Source of the DNA: Chitinophaga pinensis
GTDB lineage: Bacteria > Bacteroidota > Bacteroidia > UKL13-3
DNA length: 64,000 bases
Assembly: GCA_945860865.1 (NCBI GenBank)
Contig: CAMARW010000006.1
Span: 81,407 to 145,406, forward strand
Direction: 5' to 3'
The notes beneath the pieces are model-generated. The model was not told the origin of the DNA, ran no database searches, and saw only the letters and a program-made list of their open reading frames with translations. The position numbers were made by a program, and so were the translations under genes. Numbering within the stretch: position 1 is the stretch's first letter; each line of letters opens with the position of its first letter. Positions 46,138 to 55,278 of this stretch are shown piece after piece.

Positions 46138-46910
46138 TTTTTGCGACCTATTAATACAATATCCCAGGTATAATCTAAACGGTCTTGGGTTAAGAAAAAA
46201 TCGCTGGTCTCTATGTTTAGGGTATCAGCGTTTTTTTCTTTAAGGTCTTTGCGCATCATGCTGGTTAAGAAATTATAAGGGGTAACTAACCAAGAAGCCG
46301 GAATCATTTTGTGCAAACCTAGTGGGTCTAAGCGCAATATTTTTTTGGCCCAACGTGCGTTTTCTTCGTAGTACAAATTTACTTTTTCGTTTCCTTGCAC
46401 GCCCCAAAGTTCAATGCTATCAAATACATCGCTGGCTTCTTTGCGCATCTCATCAAAACTATATTCGTGCACATGAAACGGATTGCGAGCTATACTCATT
46501 TTGGCATTGGGTGTGGTGCACAGAAATACACCACCGGGCTTTAAAACGCGTTTTACATCTTGCATAAAAGCTTTGCGCTCTGCAATGTGTTCAATAAACT
46601 GAAAAGCAGTTACTACTTCTTTGCTCTCGCTTTCTAAGGGAATAGGAGGTACCTTACCAGAAACAAAGCTTAGGTTCGTTTTTGCGCTGTGTTTTTTTCT
46701 AGCTTCTTCAATGGTTGCCTCACTGTAATCTACCCCAACAGTTGAATGGGTAAAATTAGCTTGGTATTGCGTTCCGTATCCATCGGCGCAGCCAATATCG
46801 GCGGTTACTTTGCCAGTTAAAAAGGTTTTGGCCCACTCGTAGGCAAAGAAACATCTCTTTACGGTTACATTATTGCTATCTTCAAAACTTGGTCTTTCTC
46901 TATCAAACAT
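46134..46910 (-). CDS. Class I SAM-dependent methyltransferase
   Basis: A 258-residue methyltransferase with motif I ADIGCADGYGTQY (about residues 38-50), the acidic residue in TVGVDYSEATIEEA (about 57-70), EVVTAFQFIEHI (about 100-111) and a VLKPGGVFLCTTPN strand (about 125-138). The shape is that of methyltransferases acting on glycans or lipids rather than UbiE/MenG, although it follows menF by 18 bases on the same strand and a quinone role cannot be excluded. Its stop overlaps the stop of the convergent nuclease gene within the palindrome CTAG. Confidence 0.85.
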   Translation of the reverse strand: MFDRERPSFEDSNNVTVKRCFFAYEWAKTFLTGKVTADIGCADGYGTQYQANFTHSTVGVDYSEATIEEARKKHSAKTNLSFVSGKVPPIPLESESKEVVTAFQFIEHIAERKAFMQDVKRVLKPGGVFLCTTPNAKMSIARNPFHVHEYSFDEMRKEASDVFDSIELWGVQGNEKVNLYYEENARWAKKILRLDPLGLHKMIPASWLVTPYNFLTSMMRKDLKEKNADTLNIETSDFFLTQDRLDYTWDIVLIGRKN

Positions 46911-46928
46911 GCTATTGAAATAAATTGG

Positions 46929-47984
46929 CTACAACATTATAAAGCCGGTTGCGAAAATAATAAAAAGAAACTTTTCGAGCGTATTCATTTTGTGCTGGGT
47001 TTCTTCCCATTCACTTTCTGGGTTAGAATCTGCAGTAATGCCAGCACCAGCATACAGTGTTATCACTTCTTTATCCCATTTTAAGCACCTTAAATTTACA
47101 AATAGTTGCAGGTTGTTTGCCTCTTTTAATCCAATAAACCCAGAATAAAACGAACGATTTAGGTTTTCATGCTTGCTTATAAAATCAATTGCTTTTTCCT
47201 TTGGTAAACCTGCCACTGCCGGAGTAGGGTTAAGCTTAGCAATAAGCGCATAAATTTGCTTTGTGTTTTGGTTCGAACCAAAAAGATAACTGGTTTTTAA
47301 GTGCGTTAAATGTCCGGTGGAGAATGGGGCTGTCACCGTTTTTTGAAAAGGAATATCAGCGTCTTTTAGTTGTTGCTCTATAAATAATGTTACCAGATGC
47401 TGTTCTTCTATTTCTTTGCTAGTAAAGTTTCTAGTGGTATTTGGCGGTAAAGTTCCAGCCAATGCTATGGTAGTAAATGCTGTATTTTGGGAGCAAATAA
47501 AGGTTTCTGGTGAGGCTCCAATCCACCATTCACTCGTTGGTGTATATGCGCAATAAACAAAAGCGTTTGGATAGGCTGATTCTAATTGTTCAAAGAATGA
47601 AATAGGGTTAAATTCATTATTTTTAATAGTTTTAGCATTGGCTAAAACTACTTTTTTAAAACTTGCTCCACTTTCTTTTATAGTTACTTTGGCCTTGCCT
47701 ACAAGATTTATGTAGTTTTCTTTTGATTTAACATCTGAATTAATTGGCACATTTTTTTTAGTTGCTTGATTGGGTTCAATAAATTGCTTTTGATAGGGTT
47801 TTAATTGATCAAAAGAAAAATAATAGGCCAAATTGCCTTCGTTAAAGGGAGAAAGCACAAAAGAATTATCCGGAATGTCTTGTAATGCACTCAACTGGTT
47901 TAAGCAATCACCTTGCGCCATCCATATTTGTTTGGATTGTGGTAGCCTAAAAAAAGCAAACGCGTTTGGTAAATTATTTTCCAT
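46929..47984 (-). CDS. menF: Isochorismate synthase
   Basis: A 351-residue chorismate-binding enzyme that isomerises chorismate to isochorismate, the first committed step of menaquinone synthesis. The core motifs are the TIALAGTLPPN segment (about 173-183), LNPTPAVAGLPKEKA (about 246-260), YSGFIGLKE, and the magnesium-site AGAGITADSNPESEWEETQHK (about 310-330). Isochorismate rather than anthranilate or PABA synthase is chosen for the lack of a glutaminase partner and for the neighbouring hotdog thioesterase, whose gene overlaps its start by 11 bases. Confidence 0.9.
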   Translation of the reverse strand: MENNLPNAFAFFRLPQSKQIWMAQGDCLNQLSALQDIPDNSFVLSPFNEGNLAYYFSFDQLKPYQKQFIEPNQATKKNVPINSDVKSKENYINLVGKAKVTIKESGASFKKVVLANAKTIKNNEFNPISFFEQLESAYPNAFVYCAYTPTSEWWIGASPETFICSQNTAFTTIALAGTLPPNTTRNFTSKEIEEQHLVTLFIEQQLKDADIPFQKTVTAPFSTGHLTHLKTSYLFGSNQNTKQIYALIAKLNPTPAVAGLPKEKAIDFISKHENLNRSFYSGFIGLKEANNLQLFVNLRCLKWDKEVITLYAGAGITADSNPESEWEETQHKMNTLEKFLFIIFATGFIML

Positions 47985-48417
47985 GAGTTGGGAGAGGTAC
48001 CACAGCCATTGTTAATCGGCTAATGCAACAAAGTTTTCCTTCTTCATCGGTTATTTTTATTTCCCAAACTTGGGTTGTTTTTCCAATATGAAAAGGTTTG
48101 GTGGTTCCATATACAAAAGCTTTACTAGCACTTTTTAAATGGTTGGCATTAATATCTAATCCAAGTGCCACAAATTTGCTTCTATCTATGCATAAATTGG
48201 CTGCCATACTTCCAACTGTTTCAGCTAAAGCGCAAAATGCACCACCATTTACCACACCCAATGGTTGAATTGTTCTGTGATCTACAGGCATTTTGGCTAC
48301 TAAATAGTCTGAACCAATCTCGCAAAAATCTATGCCTAACCACTCGGCCATAGTATTTTTACCACGTTGGTTAAGCGCCTCCAAATTAATCTCTTCGGGT
48401 TTAAAGAAAATGCTCAT
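47974..48417 (-). CDS. PaaI-type hotdog thioesterase, possibly DHNA-CoA thioesterase
   Basis: A 147-residue single hotdog-fold protein of the PaaI/YdiI family. The conserved active-site region is VVNGGAFCALAETVGSMAAN (about residues 54-73), with the catalytic Glu. The gene overlaps menF by 11 bases, and the menaquinone pathway needs a hydrolase for 1,4-dihydroxy-2-naphthoyl-CoA, so MenI is a natural reading; the family is broad and other acyl-CoA substrates are possible. Confidence 0.85.
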   Translation of the reverse strand: MSIFFKPEEINLEALNQRGKNTMAEWLGIDFCEIGSDYLVAKMPVDHRTIQPLGVVNGGAFCALAETVGSMAANLCIDRSKFVALGLDINANHLKSASKAFVYGTTKPFHIGKTTQVWEIKITDEEGKLCCISRLTMAVVPLPTHGK

Positions 48418-48732
48418 TTTATTATCCTATTTTGTTTATATTCAATTGCTTTATTGTATAAAATAGCTAAGAAACATGCAATCAAAGGCATTCACTCTAT
48501 CTATGTTTTCATTGGAAGTAATCATGATGAAACCTGTTATTTTTCTGAATGCTTTTTTACACTCATAATAGCTATCTTATTGTCTTCTACAAGTATTAAT
48601 TTAATATTTTATCGATCATAAATTAGCTACTTATATAGCAAACAATTTTACAACTTTTGAGAGAATTCTCCAAGTATTTGACTCGATTTAACTTTACTGT
48701 AAGCGCATGTGAATTTTTTCAATTTTAGGCGC
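48418..48732. other. 315-base gap without recognisable gene
   Basis: AT-rich sequence between the thioesterase start and the end of the orphan kinase, both on the minus strand. It must hold the promoter of the thioesterase-menF unit and a terminator for the kinase, but I see neither a clean TAnnTTYG box nor a strong hairpin. A plus-strand frame of 84 codons crosses it from inside the thioesterase gene and looks random. Confidence 0.5.
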
Positions 48733-50340
48733 TCATAAAGGCCATTCAAAGTAAAATTTTGCTCCTTTGTTTTGTTCAGATTTTACCCAAACTTTCCCAC
48801 CATACTCTTCAATAATTTTCTTTCCAATTGCTAATCCTGTTCCAATATATTCTGCCTCATCTCTGCGCTCTATGGTTTGAAATTCTTCAGAAATTCCACT
48901 ACCATTGTCTGCAATACAAAATGTTATTTTATCGGAGTTTTCATTATAACTTATATTAACCACAGGTTCTGCAGCTAAATTGTGATTGATGGCATTGCTT
49001 ATAAATATATTAAATACTTTGTATAAATCGTCTTTGTTTGCAGTAACATAAGGCAACGAATCATCAACCAAAATACTCATTTTTCTGCTCAGTTTGCAGG
49101 TTTCTAAAACCTCGTAAACTATATTTTTGCTCAATATTTTTTCTTGATTTTCTGTTGTTTTTCCTGCTTTAGAATATTGTAAAACTAAGTTTAAATTTGC
49201 TTCCATCCTGTGTGCCTTTTCACCAAGCATTTGAAAATGTTTTTTAGATTCTGGACTATGTTCTTCGCCCATATCCTCCTCAATTCTTTCTGTTATTTTG
49301 TTTATAACCCGCAAAGGGCTTTTTAAATCGTGATTGGTAATATAAGCAAACTGATCAAGCTCCTTATTTTTCTTTATCAAGGTGATTATTTTTGCTTCAA
49401 GTGATTTAACATTTTTCGTCTCAATTTCTTTTGATAATTTTAGGTTGTCACGCATTATAGAGAGGGCTTTGCCAAGCCTATCTCCTCTGCTTAATAAAGG
49501 AACTTTTATAGCATAATCTCCTTTACCAATAGCATTGGCAACTTGTTCTTTATTTTTAAAACCTTTTACAACTTTTTGCACTGAATTATGCATGTCGCCA
49601 ATTTCATCTTCCCTAGATGTATTAGTTTGAAAATGAATGATTTTACCTTCGCCAACTTCATCTAAAATTGCGCTCAATTCTTTGATAGGCTTTATAATTG
49701 TAATTTTGGTAATAAACATAGCAACTGCTGCCAGCAGCATAATAACTGCAATCATCATTACCATTAAATAGGATAGGTTTTTATAGTTGGCATTTTTTTT
49801 AGCGTGAAACTCATTAAAAAGACTTATTGCTTGAAGGCTAGTTTCTCCTAATACCAGTCTTAATTTGCCAATTTCTTGGGCTATGCTGTCTTTTAATTTT
49901 TGGGCTTGCTCCATTTTGCCAGCATCCAAATAGGCCTGATCCGAACCTAAAATGGATAAGAATTCTTTTTCTAATTTTAGCGTTAACTCAAACATTTTGT
50001 CTGCCCTAATGATTCGTTTTTTTGCATCTGCTAATTCAGGCCCTTCACATAAACCCATTAAAGTTACTTTTTGTTGATTGTATAAGCTTTCGTGAATTTT
50101 TTTAAGTTGTGTTTTCTTTGCATCATTTTGCTGGATAGATAAATCTGCGCAAAGCCTTCCTGTTTCCTCAATCAAAAATTGATATTCTTTAATAGCACTT
50201 ATTGCAGGACTAATACTTCTTTCAATTTTTAAATCTATGTTTTTACCATCCTGAAGTAATAATATAGATACTGTTGTAAATGCTAATACCGCCAGCATAA
50301 CCACAATATAGGAGATGGCGGTTCTTGCACCGATCTTCAT
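48733..50340 (-). CDS. Orphan histidine kinase with four-helix sensor and HAMP
   Basis: A 535-residue membrane kinase: helix 1 (about residues 8-30), a four-helix-bundle periplasmic domain (35-180), helix 2 (about 190-212), HAMP (IIKPIKELSAIL, about 212-265), coiled linker, HisKA with ITNHDLKSPLRVINK (about 335), and an ATPase domain with NAINHN-type N-box, DNGSGIS and GTGLAIGKKIIEEYGG. I start at ATG 50340; an ATG 33 bases further upstream is equally open. No response regulator is adjacent. The sensor resembles those of chemoreceptors (4HB_MCP-like). Confidence 0.88.
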   Translation of the reverse strand: MKIGARTAISYIVVMLAVLAFTTVSILLLQDGKNIDLKIERSISPAISAIKEYQFLIEETGRLCADLSIQQNDAKKTQLKKIHESLYNQQKVTLMGLCEGPELADAKKRIIRADKMFELTLKLEKEFLSILGSDQAYLDAGKMEQAQKLKDSIAQEIGKLRLVLGETSLQAISLFNEFHAKKNANYKNLSYLMVMMIAVIMLLAAVAMFITKITIIKPIKELSAILDEVGEGKIIHFQTNTSREDEIGDMHNSVQKVVKGFKNKEQVANAIGKGDYAIKVPLLSRGDRLGKALSIMRDNLKLSKEIETKNVKSLEAKIITLIKKNKELDQFAYITNHDLKSPLRVINKITERIEEDMGEEHSPESKKHFQMLGEKAHRMEANLNLVLQYSKAGKTTENQEKILSKNIVYEVLETCKLSRKMSILVDDSLPYVTANKDDLYKVFNIFISNAINHNLAAEPVVNISYNENSDKITFCIADNGSGISEEFQTIERRDEAEYIGTGLAIGKKIIEEYGGKVWVKSEQNKGAKFYFEWPL

Positions 50341-50596
50341 CTTGTTTATCCTATTTGTTAAAAATTGAAGCATTATTAATTTTATAAACTTACCTATTCT
50401 CAATTTAACTGCCAAATTTTTAAGACCCACTATTTCATATACTTAAACAGTATAGTCCTGTTTTATAGTCAGCCAGAAATAGATACTTTAATGGCTTTTT
50501 ATCTTTTAACTTTCTTTAAATTTTATACTCAATTTTGGTTTGTATTATTCTATCAACAATATTTTCTTTTTCAATTCATTCCCTTAATTTTACAGC

Positions 50597-50917
50597 ATGA
50601 AAACGAATACATACACTTTAGCAAATTTTCGAAATTTACCTGTTAGCTCAAAAGAAGACTTAGCCAAGGTTCAATTTGATGAATTAGATGTGCTAAGCAG
50701 GCCAGAGGATATTCGCGTTAGAAGAACAAACCTGGATAAGGCCATTGCTTTGGGCAGAAGTGAAAGAATAAAAACATCAGTTATTTTAAAATCAGGCGAT
50801 AACTTATACCGTATAGAAACTAATATTTTAAGCATCACTGCCGATTCAGCCATTACTAGTAACGGATTGCAGATTCCTTTGCGTTGTATTTATAGCGTAG
50901 ATTTCATGAATATTTAA
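50597..50917 (+). CDS. Small conserved-looking protein of unknown function
   Basis: A 106-residue soluble protein, not recognised. The first half is hydrophilic and helical (about 1-60), the second half is a compact beta region (SVILKSGDNLYRIETNILSI, then IPLRCIYSVDFMNI) that could be a small SH3- or Sm-like barrel. It is divergent from the orphan kinase by about 250 bases and ends before a clear bidirectional terminator, which supports it being a real transcribed unit. Confidence 0.65.
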   Translation: MKTNTYTLANFRNLPVSSKEDLAKVQFDELDVLSRPEDIRVRRTNLDKAIALGRSERIKTSVILKSGDNLYRIETNILSITADSAITSNGLQIPLRCIYSVDFMNI

Positions 50918-50950
50918 ACTAAGCTATTTCGGTTTGAACCGATAACAAAT

Positions 50951-50987
50951 AAAAAGGCTGCCTTCTAATTTAGAAGACAGCCTTTTT
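50951..50987. terminator. Bidirectional terminator between a small unknown gene and glmS
   Basis: A 17-bp stem with one mismatch (50951-50967 with 50971-50987) and a short loop. One flank is a run of A and the other a run of T, so both convergent transcripts get a hairpin plus U tract. Confidence 0.9.
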
Positions 50988-51007
50988 TATTTGAATACTG
51001 TAATTGC

Positions 51008-52849
51008 TTATTCCACCGTAACGGATTTTGCTAAATTCCTAGGCTGATCTACATTACAACCTCTTAATACAGCAATATGGTATGATAGTAATTGTAGAGG
51101 AATGGTTGCTATTAAAGGCAACATAGATTCTTCACAAGTAGGAATGTAAATTACATGATCGGCCATACCTTTAATATGCGTATCTCCCTCTGTTGCAATG
51201 GCAATTACCCTACCTTTTCTTGCTTTTACTTCTTGAATATTGCTCACTACTTTTTCATAATTACTGTGTTGTGTAGCAATTACTATAACGGGCATTTCTT
51301 CGTCTATCAAGGCAATCGGACCATGTTTCATTTCTGCTGCTGGATAACCTTCCGCATGAATATATGAAATCTCTTTTAGTTTCAAGGCGCCTTCTAATGC
51401 CACCGGGAAACCATATCCTCTGCCTAGGTATAATGCGTTTCTAGAATCTTTTAATTCTGCAGCTATTAATTGTATTTGAGCATCTGTTTTCAATACTTTT
51501 TCAATTTTTGCCGGTATAGATTCAAGTTCATTTAAAAGTTCATGCAAGCGCGTGCTTGTAATGGTTCCTTTTTTCTGAGCCATAGATAAAGCCATTAAAA
51601 TAAGCGCAGTAACTTGGGCAGTAAAAGCCTTTGTTGAAGCAACTCCTATCTCTGGGCCAGCATGGGTGTAAGCACCAGCATCTGTATACCTTGGAATACT
51701 TGCCCCAACCACATTACAAATTCCAAAAATGGTTGCCCCTTTTTTCTTAGCTAATTCTAATGCAGCCAATGTATCTGCGGTTTCGCCTGATTGTGAAATT
51801 GCTATAACGAAATCACTTTCTTTTACAACTGGGTTTCTATATCTAAATTCGGAAGCATATTCTACTTCGCAAGGTATGCGAGCAATATCCTCAAACAAAT
51901 ATTCTCCAACCAAACCAGCATGCCAAGAGGTTCCGCAACCAATTATAACAATTCTATCTAGGTTTTTAATTTTGTCTTCAAACATATCAATTCCTGCCAT
52001 TGTAATTCTGGCGTCTGGAAGATGAATTCTGCCTCTAAAAGAATCTAAGATACTTCTGGGTTGTTCAAAAATCTCTTTTAACATGAAATGCTCGTAACCA
52101 CCTTTTTCAATATTCTCTAGATTAAATTCAATTTCTTGAATATAAGGAGTTTTTATAGAATTATCAATAGTTTTAATGGTGAGTTGCGAGTCTTCAATGA
52201 TGGCAATTTCTCCATCTTGTATATAAACTACATTGCGTGTGTATTCTACTATTGGCGTAGCATCACTGGCAATAAAATGCTCATTATCGCCAATTCCAAT
52301 AACCATAGGACTACCTTTTTTAGCGCCAATTAAATAATTAGGATTGCTTTTAGAAAGAATAACAATAGCGTAGGCTCCAACTACTTGGGTTAAAGCCATG
52401 CGCACAGCTTCTTCAAATTTAACCTCATTATTCTTGTATACTTCTTCAATTAAATGAATCAATACTTCAGTATCTGTCTCGCTCTTAAACGTATGGCCTT
52501 TTCCCCTTAACATTTCTCTTAAAGAAGAGTAGTTTTCAATAATTCCATTGTGAATCATTGCAAATTCTCCATCTCCTGATAAATGCGGGTGGGCGTTGGC
52601 ATCGTTAGGTTCGCCATGGGTAGCCCAACGGGTATGTCCCATTCCCGTGGTGGCAGAGGTGTCTCTGTCGCCAATTTCTTTTTCTAAATCTGAAACTTTA
52701 CCAGTTTTTTTGTAAACTTTCATGTTTTTGTTGCCATCTACTAAGGCAACTCCAGCACTGTCGTATCCACGATATTCTAATCGTTTTAAGCCTTTCAAAA
52801 CAATTGGGCAGGCCTCTCTATGGCCAATATAAGCTACAATTCCACACAT
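51008..52849 (-). CDS. glmS: Glutamine-fructose-6-phosphate aminotransferase (isomerizing)
   Basis: Makes glucosamine-6-phosphate from fructose-6-phosphate and glutamine, the entry to peptidoglycan and LPS amino sugars. The 613-residue enzyme begins MCGIVAYIG with the N-terminal nucleophile Cys2; the glutaminase half runs to about residue 240, then two SIS domains (GCGTSWHAGLVGEY at about 302 and ALYLGRGYGFPVALEGALKLKE region at about 475) and the conserved end KSVTVE with the C-terminal loop. Upstream is a TAATTTCG box at 52854-52861 only five bases from the ATG; the gene also follows DAHP synthase by 29 bases. No glmS ribozyme can fit in this short gap. Confidence 0.98.
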   Translation of the reverse strand: MCGIVAYIGHREACPIVLKGLKRLEYRGYDSAGVALVDGNKNMKVYKKTGKVSDLEKEIGDRDTSATTGMGHTRWATHGEPNDANAHPHLSGDGEFAMIHNGIIENYSSLREMLRGKGHTFKSETDTEVLIHLIEEVYKNNEVKFEEAVRMALTQVVGAYAIVILSKSNPNYLIGAKKGSPMVIGIGDNEHFIASDATPIVEYTRNVVYIQDGEIAIIEDSQLTIKTIDNSIKTPYIQEIEFNLENIEKGGYEHFMLKEIFEQPRSILDSFRGRIHLPDARITMAGIDMFEDKIKNLDRIVIIGCGTSWHAGLVGEYLFEDIARIPCEVEYASEFRYRNPVVKESDFVIAISQSGETADTLAALELAKKKGATIFGICNVVGASIPRYTDAGAYTHAGPEIGVASTKAFTAQVTALILMALSMAQKKGTITSTRLHELLNELESIPAKIEKVLKTDAQIQLIAAELKDSRNALYLGRGYGFPVALEGALKLKEISYIHAEGYPAAEMKHGPIALIDEEMPVIVIATQHSNYEKVVSNIQEVKARKGRVIAIATEGDTHIKGMADHVIYIPTCEESMLPLIATIPLQLLSYHIAVLRGCNVDQPRNLAKSVTVE

Positions 52850-52878
52850 GACGCGAAATTAATAAATTTTATTGAAAG

Positions 52879-53898
52879 TTACACCACAAATGAGTAAGTG
52901 GCATCTATAGGTTTTTTAATGGCAGGACTAAGCAATGCTAATTCGCTTAATAAATGTTCAAACTCCTCAAAATTGAGGGTTTGGTTGGCATCGGAAAGGG
53001 CCGTCTTGGGGTCAGGATGAATTTCTATCATTAATCCGTTAGCACCTGCTACCATGCTGGCTTTTGCCAAAGCGCTTACAAACCGGGAATCTCCTGTTCC
53101 ATGACTAGGGTCAGCCATAATGGGTAAATGACTGAGCGATTGAATTAAGGGTATTACACCTACATCCATAATATTTCTACTCATGGGGTCAAAGCTGCGG
53201 ATGCCTCTTTCGCATAAAATTATTTTCTCATTACCGCCACTCAAAATATAGTCTGCTGCCAATAAAAACTCAGTTACATTGGCTTGCATTCCTCTTTTGA
53301 GGAGTATAGGAGTGTTGATTTTACCGAGTTCGCCAAGCATGTAAAAGTTGGCCATATTTCTGCTGCCAATTTGTACAATATCTGTGTATTGCATTACCTC
53401 ATCTAACAAGCTCAAATCCATTAGTTCTGTTACCACACCTAATTGATAAGTTTTAGCAGCCTCAGATAATAACTTTAATCCGTCTTTTCCTAAGCCCCTA
53501 AAGGAATAAGGCGAGGTTCTTGGCTTATAGGCTCCACCACGAATAAATTTTATGTTGTTTTTGGCTAAAAATGCGGCAGTTTCAAAAATCTGTTTCTCAC
53601 TTTCCACGCTGCATGGGCCAGCTATGATATTGGCAAAATTTGTCCCAAATTGGATACCATTTACCTGAAAGTTAGTTTCCGATTTGAAAGCATTTGATGA
53701 TAATTGAAAAGATGTATGGATGTTTTGGGTATAAGAAATAAAGGGAAAATTAGCCAGTAATTTCTCATCTTTTAATTTGTTTACTAAGCATATATTTTGG
53801 CCAGGAACCAATTGAGAATCTAGCCCTAATTGCTTCAAATGCAGTTGCAATTCTGCAATTTGTGCATGGGTAGCGGTATTTTTAAAGTATACAATCAC
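52879..53898 (-). CDS. aroF: 3-deoxy-7-phosphoheptulonate (DAHP) synthase, type I-beta
   Basis: First step of the shikimate pathway: joins phosphoenolpyruvate and erythrose-4-phosphate. A 339-residue protein with an N-terminal ferredoxin-like regulatory domain (residues 1-70) and a TIM barrel with IAGPCSVES (about 91-99, metal Cys), GGAYKPRTSPYSFRG (about 120-134), ILLKRGM (about 200), LCERGIRSFD (about 230) and ADPSHGTGDS (about 262). This is the AroF/AroG form of Bacillus and Thermotoga. No chorismate mutase domain is attached. It supplies chorismate used by menF and by aromatic amino acid synthesis. The gene lies six bases after the DUF4270 gene. Confidence 0.93.
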   Translation of the reverse strand: MIVYFKNTATHAQIAELQLHLKQLGLDSQLVPGQNICLVNKLKDEKLLANFPFISYTQNIHTSFQLSSNAFKSETNFQVNGIQFGTNFANIIAGPCSVESEKQIFETAAFLAKNNIKFIRGGAYKPRTSPYSFRGLGKDGLKLLSEAAKTYQLGVVTELMDLSLLDEVMQYTDIVQIGSRNMANFYMLGELGKINTPILLKRGMQANVTEFLLAADYILSGGNEKIILCERGIRSFDPMSRNIMDVGVIPLIQSLSHLPIMADPSHGTGDSRFVSALAKASMVAGANGLMIEIHPDPKTALSDANQTLNFEEFEHLLSELALLSPAIKKPIDATYSFVV

Positions 53899-53904
53899 GC
53901 TTTT

Positions 53905-55278
53905 TTATTTAATAACCGTATAAGTTAATTTAAGTTTGAAGGTACCGTTATTTCTGCGTGTATCAAAAATAATTCTTTGGGCAGAAACGGGGTCGTCTGC
54001 TCTTATAATAAGGTTCATACCATAATCTTTAAAACCATTTTGTTTTTTGGTTTCAATTAAAATATTTTGCAAATGACGAACAATATTGAACCTGTAGGTA
54101 TTATTAATTAAGGTACCTCCGTAATATAACCCTGATTCTGTAAATTGGTCTTTTAGAAAGATGTTTTTGCCAGTAGAATCTGAACCAACCAATGAGATAC
54201 TGCTTGGAAGTGTATATTTATCATCGAAGCTGCCAGGCAAAGGAGTAAACAAAATTTCTGCTCCGTTTAGGGCAAGTTTTATTTTAGGGTTACTAATAAG
54301 ATTTGCAAGGTTTGGAATTTCGATTCTAAGTTTGGTGCTATTCAAAGATTGCACATATCCTTTATCTCTGTGTTCGCCAGTAAATGGAGCTTGCATTAAA
54401 TTAGCAGGAACATTTGTTTGGTTATAATAATTGTAAGAGGCTTCACTGCCTCTTAAGCCTCCCACAATTGGGAATGCTGCGGCTAATGAGTCTTTGTAAT
54501 ATGCCGTAAGGGAGGTGTAGTCAGATGTTAATCTAATATACACAATGGCTCCTTGATTTGCGGTTGTAGCTGATTCATCTACTACCACCAAACCTTTAAA
54601 TGCTTCTTTAAATTTTAGGTTGGTAGAGAAAAATCCTTTGGTTTCGCCTTCCCATAACAGATTTCTAAAAGTAGCATTCATTGGAATTCTAATGCAAGGA
54701 GGTATTTTAGTTTTTTGTGAACCTAAACTTACTGCAACAGAATCTTCAAAATTTAATTTACCCCTAAAAGATCCCATTTCTATACCATCTGTTTTATACT
54801 TTCTATTGGCATAGTAATTAGAATCTATATTTAAATTTTCGTTTAATAAATAAACCTTAAAAAGGTGTTCTGCTTGCTTATCGCCATAATAGTTTGGCAA
54901 GGCAGTTCCATCTTGTTGTTTGGCATTTCTATACCTAAGCTGCAATACAACAGAGTCTAATTTAGTAGCGCCACCCCAAGAAAATTCGTTTCCAGGCAAA
55001 GATACCTGTGTTATAATAGCCGCGTTATTAATGCCAAATTCTGGGTCGTTTATGCTACCCAATGCAAGTGCAGTTAGCTTAGAGCTAACTAAAGAATCCA
55101 TTTTTACTGTATATGCTTTTAATTCAAAACTAGTATCCAATACAGTTGAAAATCCATTTCTTACACCTACAAAATCTGCACCCACAGATCCCGCATCTTT
55201 TTTGCAAGCGCTTACACACAAAATCAGCACTACAAAAGTGATGAATAACTTAGTTTTGGCGTTGCAATAAGGTGTCAT
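53905..55278 (-). CDS. DUF4270 lipoprotein
   Basis: A 457-residue lipoprotein with lipobox VSAC (Cys at about residue 25) followed by KKDAGSVGADFVG, the signature opening of DUF4270, a Bacteroidota family of outer-surface or periplasmic beta-rich proteins without known function. I start it at ATG 55278, which gives a compact signal peptide; ATGs further upstream lie deeper in the preceding gene. The start overlaps the end of the GT5-like gene by 29 bases. Confidence 0.85.
   Translation of the reverse strand: MTPYCNAKTKLFITFVVLILCVSACKKDAGSVGADFVGVRNGFSTVLDTSFELKAYTVKMDSLVSSKLTALALGSINDPEFGINNAAIITQVSLPGNEFSWGGATKLDSVVLQLRYRNAKQQDGTALPNYYGDKQAEHLFKVYLLNENLNIDSNYYANRKYKTDGIEMGSFRGKLNFEDSVAVSLGSQKTKIPPCIRIPMNATFRNLLWEGETKGFFSTNLKFKEAFKGLVVVDESATTANQGAIVYIRLTSDYTSLTAYYKDSLAAAFPIVGGLRGSEASYNYYNQTNVPANLMQAPFTGEHRDKGYVQSLNSTKLRIEIPNLANLISNPKIKLALNGAEILFTPLPGSFDDKYTLPSSISLVGSDSTGKNIFLKDQFTESGLYYGGTLINNTYRFNIVRHLQNILIETKKQNGFKDYGMNLIIRADDPVSAQRIIFDTRRNNGTFKLKLTYTVIK

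Noticed and set aside
47266..47283. GGTTCGAACC as a tRNA T-arm
   Set aside because: No acceptor stem, anticodon arm or CCA-adjacent pairing around it, and it lies inside the menF coding sequence; the same holds for the other copies.
48367..48621. 84-codon plus-strand frame in a gene-poor gap
   Set aside because: Starts antisense to the thioesterase gene, has no recognisable domain and no start context.
52850..52878. glmS ribozyme or riboswitch
   Set aside because: Only 29 bases separate glmS from the gene upstream; too short for the ribozyme and it is not known from this phylum.
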